This document shows positions 27,916 to 36,979 of a stretch of DNA of 64,000 nt, piece after piece; position 1 is the first letter of the stretch, and every line of letters begins with the position of its first letter. Where the stretch lies: assembly GCA_021730205.1 (NCBI GenBank), contig CP072533.1, forward strand, positions 62,001-126,000, in the 5' to 3' direction. The position numbers and the translations under genes are program-made. Source of the DNA: Candidatus Ruthia sp. Cpac_8_S14 (lineage in GTDB: Bacteria; Pseudomonadota; Gammaproteobacteria; PS1; Pseudothioglobaceae). The notes under the pieces were generated by a model. The model made no database searches. It was not told the origin of the DNA and saw only the letters and a list, made by a program, of their open reading frames with translations.

Positions 27916-28823
27916 GTGTGAGTTTTAAAACCGTTGATGAATCCTCAGAAGGTCAACGCCTGGACAATTATTTACTTAAAGCACTTAAAGGCGTTCCCAA
28001 ATCACACATCTATCGAGTCATTCGCAAAGGCGAGGTGCGTGTCAATAAAGGCAGAAAAAAAGCAGACTATAAATTAAACTTAGACGATATAGTTCGCATT
28101 CCACCTATTAAAGTATCTGCTACTAAGCCTGTATATACCTCAGATAGCTTAAAAAAACTATTAACTGACGCTAAGTTGTATGAGGATAAAGGTCTGCTTA
28201 TTATCACCAAACCAAGTGGTTTGGCAGTGCATAGTGGTTCTGGGGTTGATGTTGGTGTTATTGAAGTGCTTAGGCAAATATATAAAGAGCCCATTGAATT
28301 GGTGCACCGATTAGATTGCGCCACTTCTGGAGTGCTTTTAATTGCCAAGAAGCGTAATGTACTAAAAAACTTGCACGAACAGCTAAGTCAGCACACCGTT
28401 GAAAAACGCTATACAGCTCTGACTAAAGGCGTTTGGTCAAAAAAGCGTCATACTATTGATGCGCCACTTTATCAAAACTCAAGATATGTCGTGGTAGATG
28501 CTAAGGGCAAATATGCAGTTAGTCATTTCCAACCGCTTAAAAATTTTTCCGCTGGGGATTTTTCCGCTTCATTGGTTGAAATTAGTATTGAAACTGGACG
28601 CACTCACCAAATTCGTGCACACGCAAAGTATGTTGGACATGCACTGGCTTGTGATGACAAATATGGGGATAAAGAATTTGACAGGCAAGTTAAATTCAAA
28701 GGTTTAAAAAGATTATTTTTGCATGCACATCAGCTTATTTTTACCAACCCATTAACCAATGATATTCAGAAAGTGAATGCACCTTTGCCAGTCGAACTGG
28801 AAGAATTTTTAGCCAAACTATGA
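27912..28823 (+). CDS. rluC: 23S rRNA pseudouridine synthase RluC
   Basis: RluC makes pseudouridines in 23S rRNA helices. The product has 303 residues: an N-terminal S4 domain (RLDNYLLKALKGVPKSHIYRVIRKGEVRVN) and the RluA-type catalytic domain with HRLDCATSGVLLIAK (catalytic Asp) and ETGRTHQIRAHAKYVGHAL. RluD is the close alternative; the S4 motif and context fit RluC. It overlaps tatD and ubiA by 4 bases each. Confidence 0.88.
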   Translation: MSVSFKTVDESSEGQRLDNYLLKALKGVPKSHIYRVIRKGEVRVNKGRKKADYKLNLDDIVRIPPIKVSATKPVYTSDSLKKLLTDAKLYEDKGLLIITKPSGLAVHSGSGVDVGVIEVLRQIYKEPIELVHRLDCATSGVLLIAKKRNVLKNLHEQLSQHTVEKRYTALTKGVWSKKRHTIDAPLYQNSRYVVVDAKGKYAVSHFQPLKNFSAGDFSASLVEISIETGRTHQIRAHAKYVGHALACDDKYGDKEFDRQVKFKGLKRLFLHAHQLIFTNPLTNDIQKVNAPLPVELEEFLAKL

Positions 28824-29689
28824 GTTTGCAGTCCAAGACCACGTCCTTTAGGACGTATTTTCGCCTAATGCGTTTGGACAAGCCAATTGGTATTTATTTA
28901 TTATTATGGCCAACATTATGGGCGTTGTTCTTGGCAGCAGAAGGTGTGCCTGACCTAAAATTGTTGTTGATTTTTGTTTTAGGCGTTACCTTAATGCGAT
29001 CAGCAGGTTGTGTGATTAATGACTATGCAGACAGACACATTGATAAACTTATAGAACGCACCAAATATAGACCTATTACCTCAGGTGAAATTAATCATAA
29101 ATCTGCGCTTAAATTATTTGTATTATTAGTCGTGTTAGCATTTGTATTAGTGCTATTAACCAACTACTTAACAATTCAACTTGCGATGATTGCAGCACTA
29201 TTGGCAATTTTGTATCCATTTGCTAAGCGTTGGACTCACTTGCCACAGCTTGTGCTAGGTTTGGCATTTGCCATGAGCGTGCCAATGGCTTTTTCAGCAA
29301 CCCTTAACACTATGCCAGCTACTGTTTGGTATGTATTTGTAGCAACGGTAATTTGGACGGTAATTTATGACACGATGTACGCCATGGTTGACCGAGAAGA
29401 AGATTTAAAAATTGGAGTCAAATCAACTGCCATTTTGTTTGCTAAATTTGACCGATTAATCATTGGAATTTTGCAAATTGGATTGTTGTTAACTTTAATA
29501 AAAATATCAGACGTTTTTAATCTAACTATCATTTATGATATTTCATTAGTTCTGGTTGCGTTGTTAATGATTTATCACCAACATCTCATTAGAAATCGCA
29601 AGAAGGACGCCTGTTTTAAGGGATTTTTACATAATCATTACGTGGGTATGGTTATTTTTGCAGGCATTGTATTATCTGTTACTTTATAA
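28820..29689 (+). CDS. ubiA: 4-hydroxybenzoate polyprenyltransferase
   Basis: UbiA attaches the polyprenyl chain to 4-hydroxybenzoate in ubiquinone synthesis. It is an integral membrane protein of 289 residues with about 8-9 helices. The two Asp motifs are NDYADRHID and DREEDLKIG (both Mg-prenyl diphosphate binding). MRLDKPIGIYLLLWPTLWAL is the family N-terminus. It is the last gene of the run starting at mnmG. No ubiC is adjacent. Confidence 0.95.
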   Translation: MSLQSKTTSFRTYFRLMRLDKPIGIYLLLWPTLWALFLAAEGVPDLKLLLIFVLGVTLMRSAGCVINDYADRHIDKLIERTKYRPITSGEINHKSALKLFVLLVVLAFVLVLLTNYLTIQLAMIAALLAILYPFAKRWTHLPQLVLGLAFAMSVPMAFSATLNTMPATVWYVFVATVIWTVIYDTMYAMVDREEDLKIGVKSTAILFAKFDRLIIGILQIGLLLTLIKISDVFNLTIIYDISLVLVALLMIYHQHLIRNRKKDACFKGFLHNHYVGMVIFAGIVLSVTL

Positions 29690-29696
29690 GTATTTT

Positions 29697-29730
29697 GGCA
29701 TTATCTTCTTTTAATGAATTAGATAATGCC
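29697..29730. repeat. 10-bp perfect inverted repeat after ubiA
   Basis: GGCATTATCT (29697-29706) and AGATAATGCC (29721-29730) flank a 14-base loop. It begins 7 bases after the ubiA stop. No T-tract follows on either strand, so it may stabilise the ubiA mRNA 3' end or terminate weakly. Confidence 0.6.
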
Positions 29731-30071
29731 CGGCAATGCCTAAGAACTCGTGAATGGCAATTTTTGCATTGATTATGAGATTGCCTGTGAAAAACCCTGC
29801 ATAGCCAGTAGAAATCATCTTAGGATTTAGGATTGTTGGTGGCCTTAAGGATGCGAGTACCTTCTATGGTTCTTTTTTAAACTGGCGTTACCAATTTGGC
29901 TAGACAATAGTCAGCATCCAAAACATGGATATATCCAATGTTGTTATTGTTAATATTGTATTTTTGGTAAGTGTTCTCTAGTGGTATTATTAAGTTATTA
30001 GCAACTGATAGGTAGCTAAAAAATAGCAACAAAAAGACAGAGGCGCCTAGAAGCACCCCCCTAGCCTTCAT
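29711..30071 (-). pseudogene. Remnant of an unrecognised exported protein
   Basis: The minus strand has a frame with an N-terminal signal (MKARGVLLGASVFLLLFFSY) and a short mature part (IGYIHVLDADYCLAKLVTPV) ending at 29877. Downstream, other frames on the same strand read TRILKATNNPK and MISTGYAGFFTGN, NAKIAIHEFLGIAGHYLIH, ending at 29711. This suggests a longer gene with frame breaks. I do not recognise the family, and the first ORF could also be a stand-alone small protein. Confidence 0.35.
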
Positions 30072-30130
30072 ATAACTAGACCGATATAAGAAATATAAAC
30101 CAACAAGTGTTAAATCCCTAATAACTCAAT

Positions 30131-30174
30131 AAAAAAAGTAATGAGCTTTTTTTGCTAAGAAAAGAAAGCTCATT
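30131..30174 (-). terminator. Intrinsic terminator of dapD
   Basis: On the minus strand AATGAGCTTT and AAAGCTCATT form 10-bp arms (30165-30174 and 30140-30149), followed by ACTTTTTTT. It lies 6 bases after the dapD stop. Confidence 0.85.
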
Positions 30175-30180
30175 TGTTAT

Positions 30181-30996
30181 TCAAATGCTTCGTAAAAGCT
30201 CGTTGATACCAACTTTAGAGCGTGTCTTAGTGTCAACTTGTTTGACAATCACCGCACAATAAAGCGAATAAGTACCATTCTTGCTTGGTAAGTTACCAGG
30301 TACGACTACTGAACCAGCAGGAATACGTCCATACGTGATTTCACCTGTTTCACGATTGAAAATTTTGGTGGATTGTCCAATATAAACACCCATTGAGATA
30401 ACCGCGCCTTGTTCAACAATAACGCCTTCCACAACTTCTGATCTAGCACCAATAAAGCAGTTGTCTTCAATAATCGTTGGACTGGCCTGTAATGGCTCTA
30501 GTACGCCGCCGATGCCAACACCACCTGATAGATGAACATTTTTACCGATTTGTGCGCATGAGCCAACTGTCGCCCAAGTATCTACCATCGTGCCTGAGTC
30601 CACATAAGCGCCAATATTGACATAACTGGGCATCAGTACTGTGTCTTTAGCAATAAAAGAGCCACGACGCGCACTTGCTGGCGGCACCACGCGAACACCT
30701 GCTGCATTAAATTCATCTGCTGAAATATCAGAAAATTTAGAAGGTACTTTGTCAAAATATTGAGTAAAACCACCTTGCATAACGACATTGTCTTCTAACC
30801 TAAAAGACAGCAGAACTGCTTTTTTCAACCATTTATTAACAACCCAATCGCCCACACCTTTTTGCTGTGCAACACGTGTTTGGCCTGAATCAAGCAAACG
30901 GATAGCCTCAGCAACGGCTTGTTTGATTTCCATGCTGGCTGATTGTGGGTTGATATTGGCTCTATCTTCAAAGGCTTGCTCAATAATATCTTTCAT
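30181..30996 (-). CDS. dapD: Tetrahydrodipicolinate N-succinyltransferase
   Basis: DapD succinylates tetrahydrodipicolinate in the lysine/diaminopimelate pathway. The product has 271 residues: helical N-terminus ([24 protein letters not shown], read in parts), then left-handed beta-helix hexapeptide repeats ([79 protein letters not shown]). It is divergent from ccoG. Confidence 0.96.
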   Translation of the reverse strand: MKDIIEQAFEDRANINPQSASMEIKQAVAEAIRLLDSGQTRVAQQKGVGDWVVNKWLKKAVLLSFRLEDNVVMQGGFTQYFDKVPSKFSDISADEFNAAGVRVVPPASARRGSFIAKDTVLMPSYVNIGAYVDSGTMVDTWATVGSCAQIGKNVHLSGGVGIGGVLEPLQASPTIIEDNCFIGARSEVVEGVIVEQGAVISMGVYIGQSTKIFNRETGEITYGRIPAGSVVVPGNLPSKNGTYSLYCAVIVKQVDTKTRSKVGINELLRSI

Positions 30997-31078
30997 GTTA
31001 AATTCTGTCCAAAAAATTAGGCATTATATCAGCAAGCGCGTTTTGTTGATAAGTGGTGGGTTTAAATTGTTGTATTTT

Positions 31079-31092
31079 TTGATGTAAATCAA
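31079..31092 (+). promoter_or_regulatory. FNR box upstream of ccoG
   Basis: TTGAT-GTAA-ATCAA is a perfect FNR/ANR consensus (TTGATnnnnATCAA). A -10 like TATGAT lies at 31115-31120, which puts the box at about -41.5 from the predicted start, the position of a class II FNR-activated promoter. It implies that ccoG-fixH are induced at low oxygen. Confidence 0.8.
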
Positions 31093-31163
31093 GAGAAAAA
31101 AATATGATTGATGATATGATACGCAAGATATAAAATATCTCTCATTAAGAGTAAGAGGCAAGC

Positions 31164-32558
31164 ATGACAGACAAAAAATCTCAAGTAAAAAGCTTATATG
31201 AAGAGGGTGAGCAATGGGTACAAAACCTAGGAGATGAAACCATTCATGCAAAACACATGAAGGGAAAATTTCGTAACTTCAAATGGTTGGCCATTATTGT
31301 TTGGTCGCCATTTTTTATTGGCCCATACCTTACTTGGAATGATAAACAAGCTATTTTGTTTGATATAGATAAAAGACAGTATCACTTATTTGATATTACC
31401 ATTTTCCCGCAAGATATTTGGATGCTTACTATGGTATTACTATTTTTAGCGATTTTACTAGCGGCAATGACCACTGTTCTGGGTCGAGTGTTTTGTGGTT
31501 ATTTTTGTTTTCAAACGATTTGGACGGATATCTTTACCAAAATAGAACAATGGATTGAGGGAACGCCAGCCCAACGCCGAAAGCTAGATAAGGCACCAAT
31601 GAGTTCTAATAAACTTAAACTTAAACTGGCCAAGCACTCTATTTGGATAGCAATTGCACTTCTTTCTGGCATTACTTGGATGCTGTATTTTGGGGTGACT
31701 TGGGCTGATTATTTTAAGGGTGACATTACTTCTACAACGATAGTCATCACCGCCGCTATTGCACTTGGTGCTTACGTATTTGCTGGGTTTATGAGAGAGC
31801 AAACTTGCTTGTGGATTTGCCCATATGCACGTATTCAAGGAGCAATGGTTGATGATCAAAGTATTTTGCCAACTTATGACCATTATCGTGGCGAGCAACG
31901 TGGTAGACTTAAAAGAGGTGAGTTTGTTGAAGGATTTGGTGATTGTATTGATTGCCATCAATGCGTTGCTGTTTGCCCAACAGGTGTTGATATTCGCAAA
32001 GGTCAAGAGTATGGCTGTATTACTTGCGGGCTATGCATTGATGCTTGTGACTCAGTGATGGAGAAAGTTGGCAAACTTAAAGGCTTAATCCGTTATACCT
32101 CCTTAGCTGAGATGAAATTTAACAAACCAGTTAAGGCGCTTTATAAGCGCCCAAGGGTTGTTGTTTACGCGTCAATATTATTAGCGGCATTATCAGTATT
32201 GACTTATGGAATTCTAAATCTTGCACAAATGGACTTAAAAGTACTGCATGACAGACAGCCACTATTTGTACAGCTTTCTGATGGCTCAATTCGCAATAAA
32301 TACGAACTCAAAGTCATGAATAAGACAGATAAAGTCATGCCAATTAGTATTAGTTTTAGCAGTAAAATTAAAAACCTAAAATCTAAAAAAGCGTTCAAAA
32401 CAGTGATGACTCCAAGTGGCAATGTTAAATCTATTTATGTTTATTTAACCGCCTTTGAAAGTGATGTAGGTGCCGATAACGATGTTACATTTGTGGTTAA
32501 AAGCGAACAAGCTACTTTAGAATATGAAACTTCATTTTTCACACCTAAGAGCATGTAA
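31164..32558 (+). CDS. ccoG: cbb3 oxidase assembly protein CcoG (FixG/RdxA)
   Basis: CcoG is a membrane-bound iron-sulfur protein for copper delivery during cbb3-type cytochrome oxidase assembly. The product has 464 residues. Membrane helices occur at about 45-65, 85-110, 160-185 and 190-215, with a further one near 335-355. GRVFCGYFCFQTIWTD and EQTCLWICPYARIQG are family motifs. Two 4Fe-4S motifs read CIDCHQCVAVCPTGVDI and CITCGLCIDACDSVM. The C-terminal Ig-like periplasmic domain is present. The stop overlaps the next start. Confidence 0.95.
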   Translation: MTDKKSQVKSLYEEGEQWVQNLGDETIHAKHMKGKFRNFKWLAIIVWSPFFIGPYLTWNDKQAILFDIDKRQYHLFDITIFPQDIWMLTMVLLFLAILLAAMTTVLGRVFCGYFCFQTIWTDIFTKIEQWIEGTPAQRRKLDKAPMSSNKLKLKLAKHSIWIAIALLSGITWMLYFGVTWADYFKGDITSTTIVITAAIALGAYVFAGFMREQTCLWICPYARIQGAMVDDQSILPTYDHYRGEQRGRLKRGEFVEGFGDCIDCHQCVAVCPTGVDIRKGQEYGCITCGLCIDACDSVMEKVGKLKGLIRYTSLAEMKFNKPVKALYKRPRVVVYASILLAALSVLTYGILNLAQMDLKVLHDRQPLFVQLSDGSIRNKYELKVMNKTDKVMPISISFSSKIKNLKSKKAFKTVMTPSGNVKSIYVYLTAFESDVGADNDVTFVVKSEQATLEYETSFFTPKSM

Positions 32559-33037
32559 TGAGTATTCACAAAAGTCCAATAATGATGTCTATGTTAGTAC
32601 TGTTTATCATTTTAGTGGGCGCGACTGTTTATCGAATTATTACCGCACTTGAAACTCACCCAGGATTGGTGGTTGAAGATGCGTATTCGAGTGGCAAACG
32701 CTACGCAGAAATACTCAACCACAAGAACCAATTAGCACAGCTTGGCTGGACATTAAACCTTGTCACTCCTAAGATTGTGACTCATAATATTAAACAAACC
32801 TACACGATTAATAGTGCACAGCGCGGTAAGGCTCTAACAGATGCTTTGGTTACAGTATATTTTTATCGTCCTTTAGAAAAAGCATACGATTTTTCTATCA
32901 ATATGGTATTTCACAAAGAAATAAATCAATATCAGGCGCAAGTAATACTCCCCTTAAAAGGACGCTGGGATATGGTGATTGAAGTGGTTAAAGGGGAGTT
33001 TGTACAAAGAACTTCTAGAAAACTATTTGCTCAATAG
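32558..33037 (+). CDS. FixH family protein
   Basis: FixH proteins accompany cbb3 oxidase assembly and copper handling. The product has 159 residues, one N-terminal helix (PIMMSMLVLFIILVGATVY), then a periplasmic domain with VVEDAYSSGKRYAEILN, ALTDALVTVYFYRPLEKAYD and a final LPLKGRWDMVIEVVKGEF. It starts at the last base of ccoG (ATGA-type overlap). ccoS/ccoI are not next to it. Confidence 0.85.
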   Translation: MSIHKSPIMMSMLVLFIILVGATVYRIITALETHPGLVVEDAYSSGKRYAEILNHKNQLAQLGWTLNLVTPKIVTHNIKQTYTINSAQRGKALTDALVTVYFYRPLEKAYDFSINMVFHKEINQYQAQVILPLKGRWDMVIEVVKGEFVQRTSRKLFAQ

Positions 33038-33062
33038 CTATTAGTTTCTTATAGAAGCTATC

Positions 33063-33080
33063 ACAAGGCTTTCCGCCTTT
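33063..33080 (+). terminator. Weak hairpin after fixH
   Basis: AAGGC and GCCTT flank TTTCC, followed by TTAAT. The stem is only 5 bp. Confidence 0.35.
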
Positions 33081-33123
33081 TAATAACACAATAATGAATT
33101 GAATATGGTTATATTGTTAGTCG

Positions 33124-33216
33124 TTATTTAGTAACGACTGAGGCTGTGCCAGCAAGACCAACGGCTGAAATTAAGATAAAATATGTTATTTTTTTAATAT
33201 TCTTAAGCAAATTCAT
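33124..33216 (-). CDS. Possible 30-residue membrane peptide
   Basis: A short frame reads MNLLKNIKKITYFILISAVG then LAGTASVVTK, with a positively charged start and one hydrophobic helix. It lies between fixH and the XRE remnant. No ribosome site is clear. It may be a real small membrane protein or chance. Confidence 0.25.
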   Translation of the reverse strand: MNLLKNIKKITYFILISAVGLAGTASVVTK

Positions 33217-33237
33217 TTATTTTTTTTGTTAAATTAG

Positions 33238-33417
33238 AAAGCAAGCAGGTATTACGCAATTAAATTTTACTGTTGGAATAGGCATCAACCTCATCAGACT
33301 CTTATTCAGATTATGAGAGCAATAAGAATAATAAAAAATTTAATCTAGACTATTTATATAAAATCGCAAAAGTTTTAGAGGTTGATATCCGTGTATTTTT
33401 TTATTTAAGGGCCTATA
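33238..33417 (+). pseudogene. XRE-type regulator remnant
   Basis: Fragments read KQAGITQL, and in another frame NLDYLYKIAKVLEVDIRVFF, the usual ending of a Cro/CI-type helix-turn-helix domain (LxxLxKIAxxLxVxxxxFF). Stops and frame changes lie between them. The start is lost. Confidence 0.55.
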
Positions 33418-34137
33418 TTAATGCTTGTGGTCATGATTATGACGGTGTTCATAAGTGGCCATAAGTTCATCCATTTGGTCAGCAAATAAATCATTAAATT
33501 GAGCGTCTTTTAAAATGGCTTCTGGTTGTCCCATACAACAAATATGATGGTATAAGCATAAGACTTGGGTTGATCCCTTCATTACTCTATGAAGGTCGTG
33601 TGATACCATGAACACAGCACAATTTTGTTGCTTATGAATATCCTGAATGAGTTTATATAGGTGCATTTGACCATTTACATCAAGGTTTTGGGTGGGCTCA
33701 TCAAGGATTAAGACATTGGGTTTTGCAAGTAAGGCGCGAGTCAGTAATACACGCTGTATTTCACCACCAGATAAATTTTTTAATGATAAATGTAGCAATG
33801 TTTCAATGCCTGTGAGCGCAGTGGTGGTTGTTAAAAACTGGGTATCAATTTTTTGATTAAGTTTAAGAAAATCAATCACTGAAATAGGAATAAACTCATT
33901 GGGAATAAATTTTTGTGGTGTGTAGCCCGGCCTAATATACTTAGATTTTTTAATCTTGCCATCGTCAGGGGTAATAAGCCCAAGCAGAATTTTAATTAAT
34001 GAACTCTTTCCAGCACCATTTGGGCCAATTAAGGTAATGAATTCACCCGTTTTTAATTCAAAGCTAACATCATCAAGCACCTTCTTGCCATGATGGCTAA
34101 GACTAACATGATTTGCACTAATAAGGACTTCTGACAT
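33418..34137 (-). CDS. znuC: Zinc ABC transporter ATP-binding protein
   Basis: ZnuC drives zinc import with ZnuA and ZnuB. The product has 239 residues: Walker A GPNGAGKSS, Q-loop (YTPQKF), signature LSGGEIQRVLLTRALL, Walker B VLILDEPTQNLD and H-loop MVSHDLHRVM. The C-terminus is His-rich (HRHNHDHKH), and CLYHHICCMGQP is typical of ZnuC, both supporting zinc over other metals. znuA and znuB are not in this window: znuC stands alone between unrelated genes. Confidence 0.88.
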   Translation of the reverse strand: MSEVLISANHVSLSHHGKKVLDDVSFELKTGEFITLIGPNGAGKSSLIKILLGLITPDDGKIKKSKYIRPGYTPQKFIPNEFIPISVIDFLKLNQKIDTQFLTTTTALTGIETLLHLSLKNLSGGEIQRVLLTRALLAKPNVLILDEPTQNLDVNGQMHLYKLIQDIHKQQNCAVFMVSHDLHRVMKGSTQVLCLYHHICCMGQPEAILKDAQFNDLFADQMDELMATYEHRHNHDHKH

Positions 34138-34243
34138 GGGCTAACAATGATGAATGACCAGCTTGTATTTTATACGTACAATTTATATATCTTGCTTTAT
34201 CTTGTACTCGTGTGGACATTCAAAAATTGGTAAAATTTAGTTC

Positions 34244-36973
34244 ATGCCACATAAACTAATTTTAATGGATGGCTCGGCTTTTTTGTTCCGGGCTTATTTT
34301 TCTACACTAAAGCAAAACTTAACCAATCAAGATGGTTTTCCAACAGGTGCTATGTTTGGTGTTATCAATGCTATTAAACGCCTTCAGAAGCAGTACCCAG
34401 GGGCTAAAATAATCACCATATTTGATGCCAAAGGTGAAAATTTTAGACACGATATTTATCCGCAATACAAGGCACATAGAAAGCCAGTTTATAGCGAACT
34501 GGTGATGCAAATTGAGCCTTTGTATGAGATTATCAAAGCCATGGGGTTTCATTTTATGTGTGTGCCTGAGGTTGAAGCGGATGATGTGATTGCTACCTTG
34601 AGTTGTTGTGCAAATCAAAATAATATCAAAACCATTATTGCTAGCAGTGACAAGGACTTAATGCAATTAGTGAATGTTAATATTTCTCAATTAGATATGA
34701 AAGGTACTGTGTATGATTACCAAGGTGTGGTTGAAAAAATGGGTGTTGCACCAGAGCAAATTTTAGACCTTTTAGCTTTAACTGGTGATAGTGCAGATAA
34801 CATTCCTGGTGTGCCTAGTGTTGGTCCTAAAACAGCCATTAAATGGTTGCAAACTTATAACGACATTGCGGGTGTTAAGGAAAATGCAACACAAATTAAG
34901 GGTAAAGTGGGCGAAAAGTTACGTGATAATTTTGATTTGTTGGATTTATCTCACCGGTTAGTTAAGCTTAAATTTGATGTTGCTTTGCCTTGTAATATTT
35001 TGGATGACGAATCAGGACAAGATGTTGCTAAACTGGCTGATTTGTATCAACAGTATGGCTTTTCTATGTGGTTAAAACAGTTGGGTAATATGCCTATGTT
35101 AGAGCAAGAGGATATCCAAGCTATTAAAACAGCTAAAAGTACTAGCAATACGGTTGATGTTCTTGAGGACTATTCGCAGACACTGGTACTAGATTCGGAT
35201 GTATTCAATACAATAGTTCATCGGCTTAAAACCTCAAAGACATTTGTATTTGACTTAGAAACTACGTCGCTAGATTATATGAATGCCACCATTGTTGGTT
35301 GGGTATTTTTAGTTGATAAGGATAGTTTTTATGTGCCTGTTGGTCATGATTATTTAGATGCGCCAAAACAGTTGGATTTTAAGGGCGTGCTTAATCAACT
35401 AAAACCAATTTTAGAGGACACCTCTATTGGGAAAGTCGGACAAAATATAAAATATGATGCACATATCTTAGCCAATTACCAAATTGATTTGCAAGGCATT
35501 AGTGATGACACTATGGTGAAATCTTATTGCTTAAATTCAGTTGCCACAAGGCACAATATGGATGATTTGAGCGAACATTACTTGAACCATCAAACCATTC
35601 ATTTTGCTGATGTGACAGGCAAAGGTAAAAAGCAAATTACTTTTAATCAAGTAGATTTAGAAACAGCCTTTCCTTACGCTTGTGAAGATGTGATAGTGAC
35701 GGATTTGTTAAATCATGTATTGAACGGGGAAATTGCTCAATATCCCAAGTTGGTTAAGTTGTATCAAAACCTAGAATTGCCACTAATCAAGGTGCTATTG
35801 CGTATGGAACGTAACGGTGTGGAGTTAGATGTGAATGCGCTAAGCACTCAGCAATTAGATATTGTTCAGCAAATGAAGAATATTCAGGCTCAAGCGTTTG
35901 AATTAGCGGATGGTGTATTTAATCTTGAGTCGCCCAAACAAATCCAGCAAATTCTATTTGAGCCTGAAGGTTTAGGACTAACACCTTTGAAAAAAACCCC
36001 CAAAGGTGCACCTTCTACTAACGAAGAAGCACTAAAACTTTTAGATCATCCACTGGTTGATTTAATATTAAGTTATCGCACATTAACCAAGCTTAACTCC
36101 ACTTATCTTGAAGCACTACCTAAGCAAATTGATTTAAATACACACAGACTTCACACTTCTTATCATCAAGCAGTAACTGCCACAGGGCGTCTTTCATCAA
36201 GCAACCCAAATTTGCAAAATATCCCTATTCGTTCTGAACAAGGCGCACGTATTCGTGGTGCATTTGTTGCTGGCAAAGGCAACGTTATCATTGCTGCTGA
36301 TTACTCACAAATTGAGCTGCGAATTATGGCTCAATTATCCCAAGATAAAAGTCTATTAGATGCTTTTAATCATAATAAAGACGTGCATAGTGCAACGGCA
36401 TCAACTATGTTTAATGTATCAATTGATGAAGTAACAAAAGACCATCGTAGGCGCGCTAAAGCGATCAATTTTGGCTTGATTTATGGCATGAGCGCATTCG
36501 GATTGGCAAAACAAATTGATGTTTCTAGAACTGAAGCAAAACAATATATTGATGCTTACTTTGATAATTATCCCGGTGTGCTCAACTACATGAACAACAT
36601 CAAAGAAAGCGCAAAAGTACAAGGCTATGTTGAAACCATCATGGGCAGACGCCTGTATTTGCCACAAATTAATGCCAAGAATAAAATGCGACAACAACAC
36701 GCGCTTAGAATTGCTATTAATGCACCCATGCAAGGCTCTTCAGCAGACATCATTAAAAGAGCCATGCTTGATATTCACACGTGGATTGGGCAAGATAATT
36801 CAGACATTAGAATGATTATGCAAGTACACGATGAATTAGTACTTGAAGTAAGTGCATCAAAGGCTGACGAATTTGCCCATAAAACACAAGACTTAATGGT
36901 AAGTGCTTATCCACTGGACATTCCTCTTAAAGTGGATGTTGGCATCGGCAACTCTTGGCAAGAAACGCATTAA
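34244..36973 (+). CDS. polA: DNA polymerase I
   Basis: Pol I fills gaps and removes RNA primers. The product has 909 residues: a 5' nuclease domain (about 1-290, LILMDGSAFLFRAYF, EADDVIATL, SSDKDLMQL, GDSADNIPGVPSVGPKTA), a 3'-5' exonuclease domain (about 310-500) that keeps its DxE (FVFDLETTSLD), and the polymerase domain with motif A DYSQIELRIMAQL, motif B RRRAKAINFGLIYGMSAFGL and motif C QVHDELVLE. With rnhB broken in this window, Pol I 5' nuclease may carry more of the RNA removal. Confidence 0.97.
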   Translation: MPHKLILMDGSAFLFRAYFSTLKQNLTNQDGFPTGAMFGVINAIKRLQKQYPGAKIITIFDAKGENFRHDIYPQYKAHRKPVYSELVMQIEPLYEIIKAMGFHFMCVPEVEADDVIATLSCCANQNNIKTIIASSDKDLMQLVNVNISQLDMKGTVYDYQGVVEKMGVAPEQILDLLALTGDSADNIPGVPSVGPKTAIKWLQTYNDIAGVKENATQIKGKVGEKLRDNFDLLDLSHRLVKLKFDVALPCNILDDESGQDVAKLADLYQQYGFSMWLKQLGNMPMLEQEDIQAIKTAKSTSNTVDVLEDYSQTLVLDSDVFNTIVHRLKTSKTFVFDLETTSLDYMNATIVGWVFLVDKDSFYVPVGHDYLDAPKQLDFKGVLNQLKPILEDTSIGKVGQNIKYDAHILANYQIDLQGISDDTMVKSYCLNSVATRHNMDDLSEHYLNHQTIHFADVTGKGKKQITFNQVDLETAFPYACEDVIVTDLLNHVLNGEIAQYPKLVKLYQNLELPLIKVLLRMERNGVELDVNALSTQQLDIVQQMKNIQAQAFELADGVFNLESPKQIQQILFEPEGLGLTPLKKTPKGAPSTNEEALKLLDHPLVDLILSYRTLTKLNSTYLEALPKQIDLNTHRLHTSYHQAVTATGRLSSSNPNLQNIPIRSEQGARIRGAFVAGKGNVIIAADYSQIELRIMAQLSQDKSLLDAFNHNKDVHSATASTMFNVSIDEVTKDHRRRAKAINFGLIYGMSAFGLAKQIDVSRTEAKQYIDAYFDNYPGVLNYMNNIKESAKVQGYVETIMGRRLYLPQINAKNKMRQQHALRIAINAPMQGSSADIIKRAMLDIHTWIGQDNSDIRMIMQVHDELVLEVSASKADEFAHKTQDLMVSAYPLDIPLKVDVGIGNSWQETH

Positions 36974-36979
36974 ATTATT

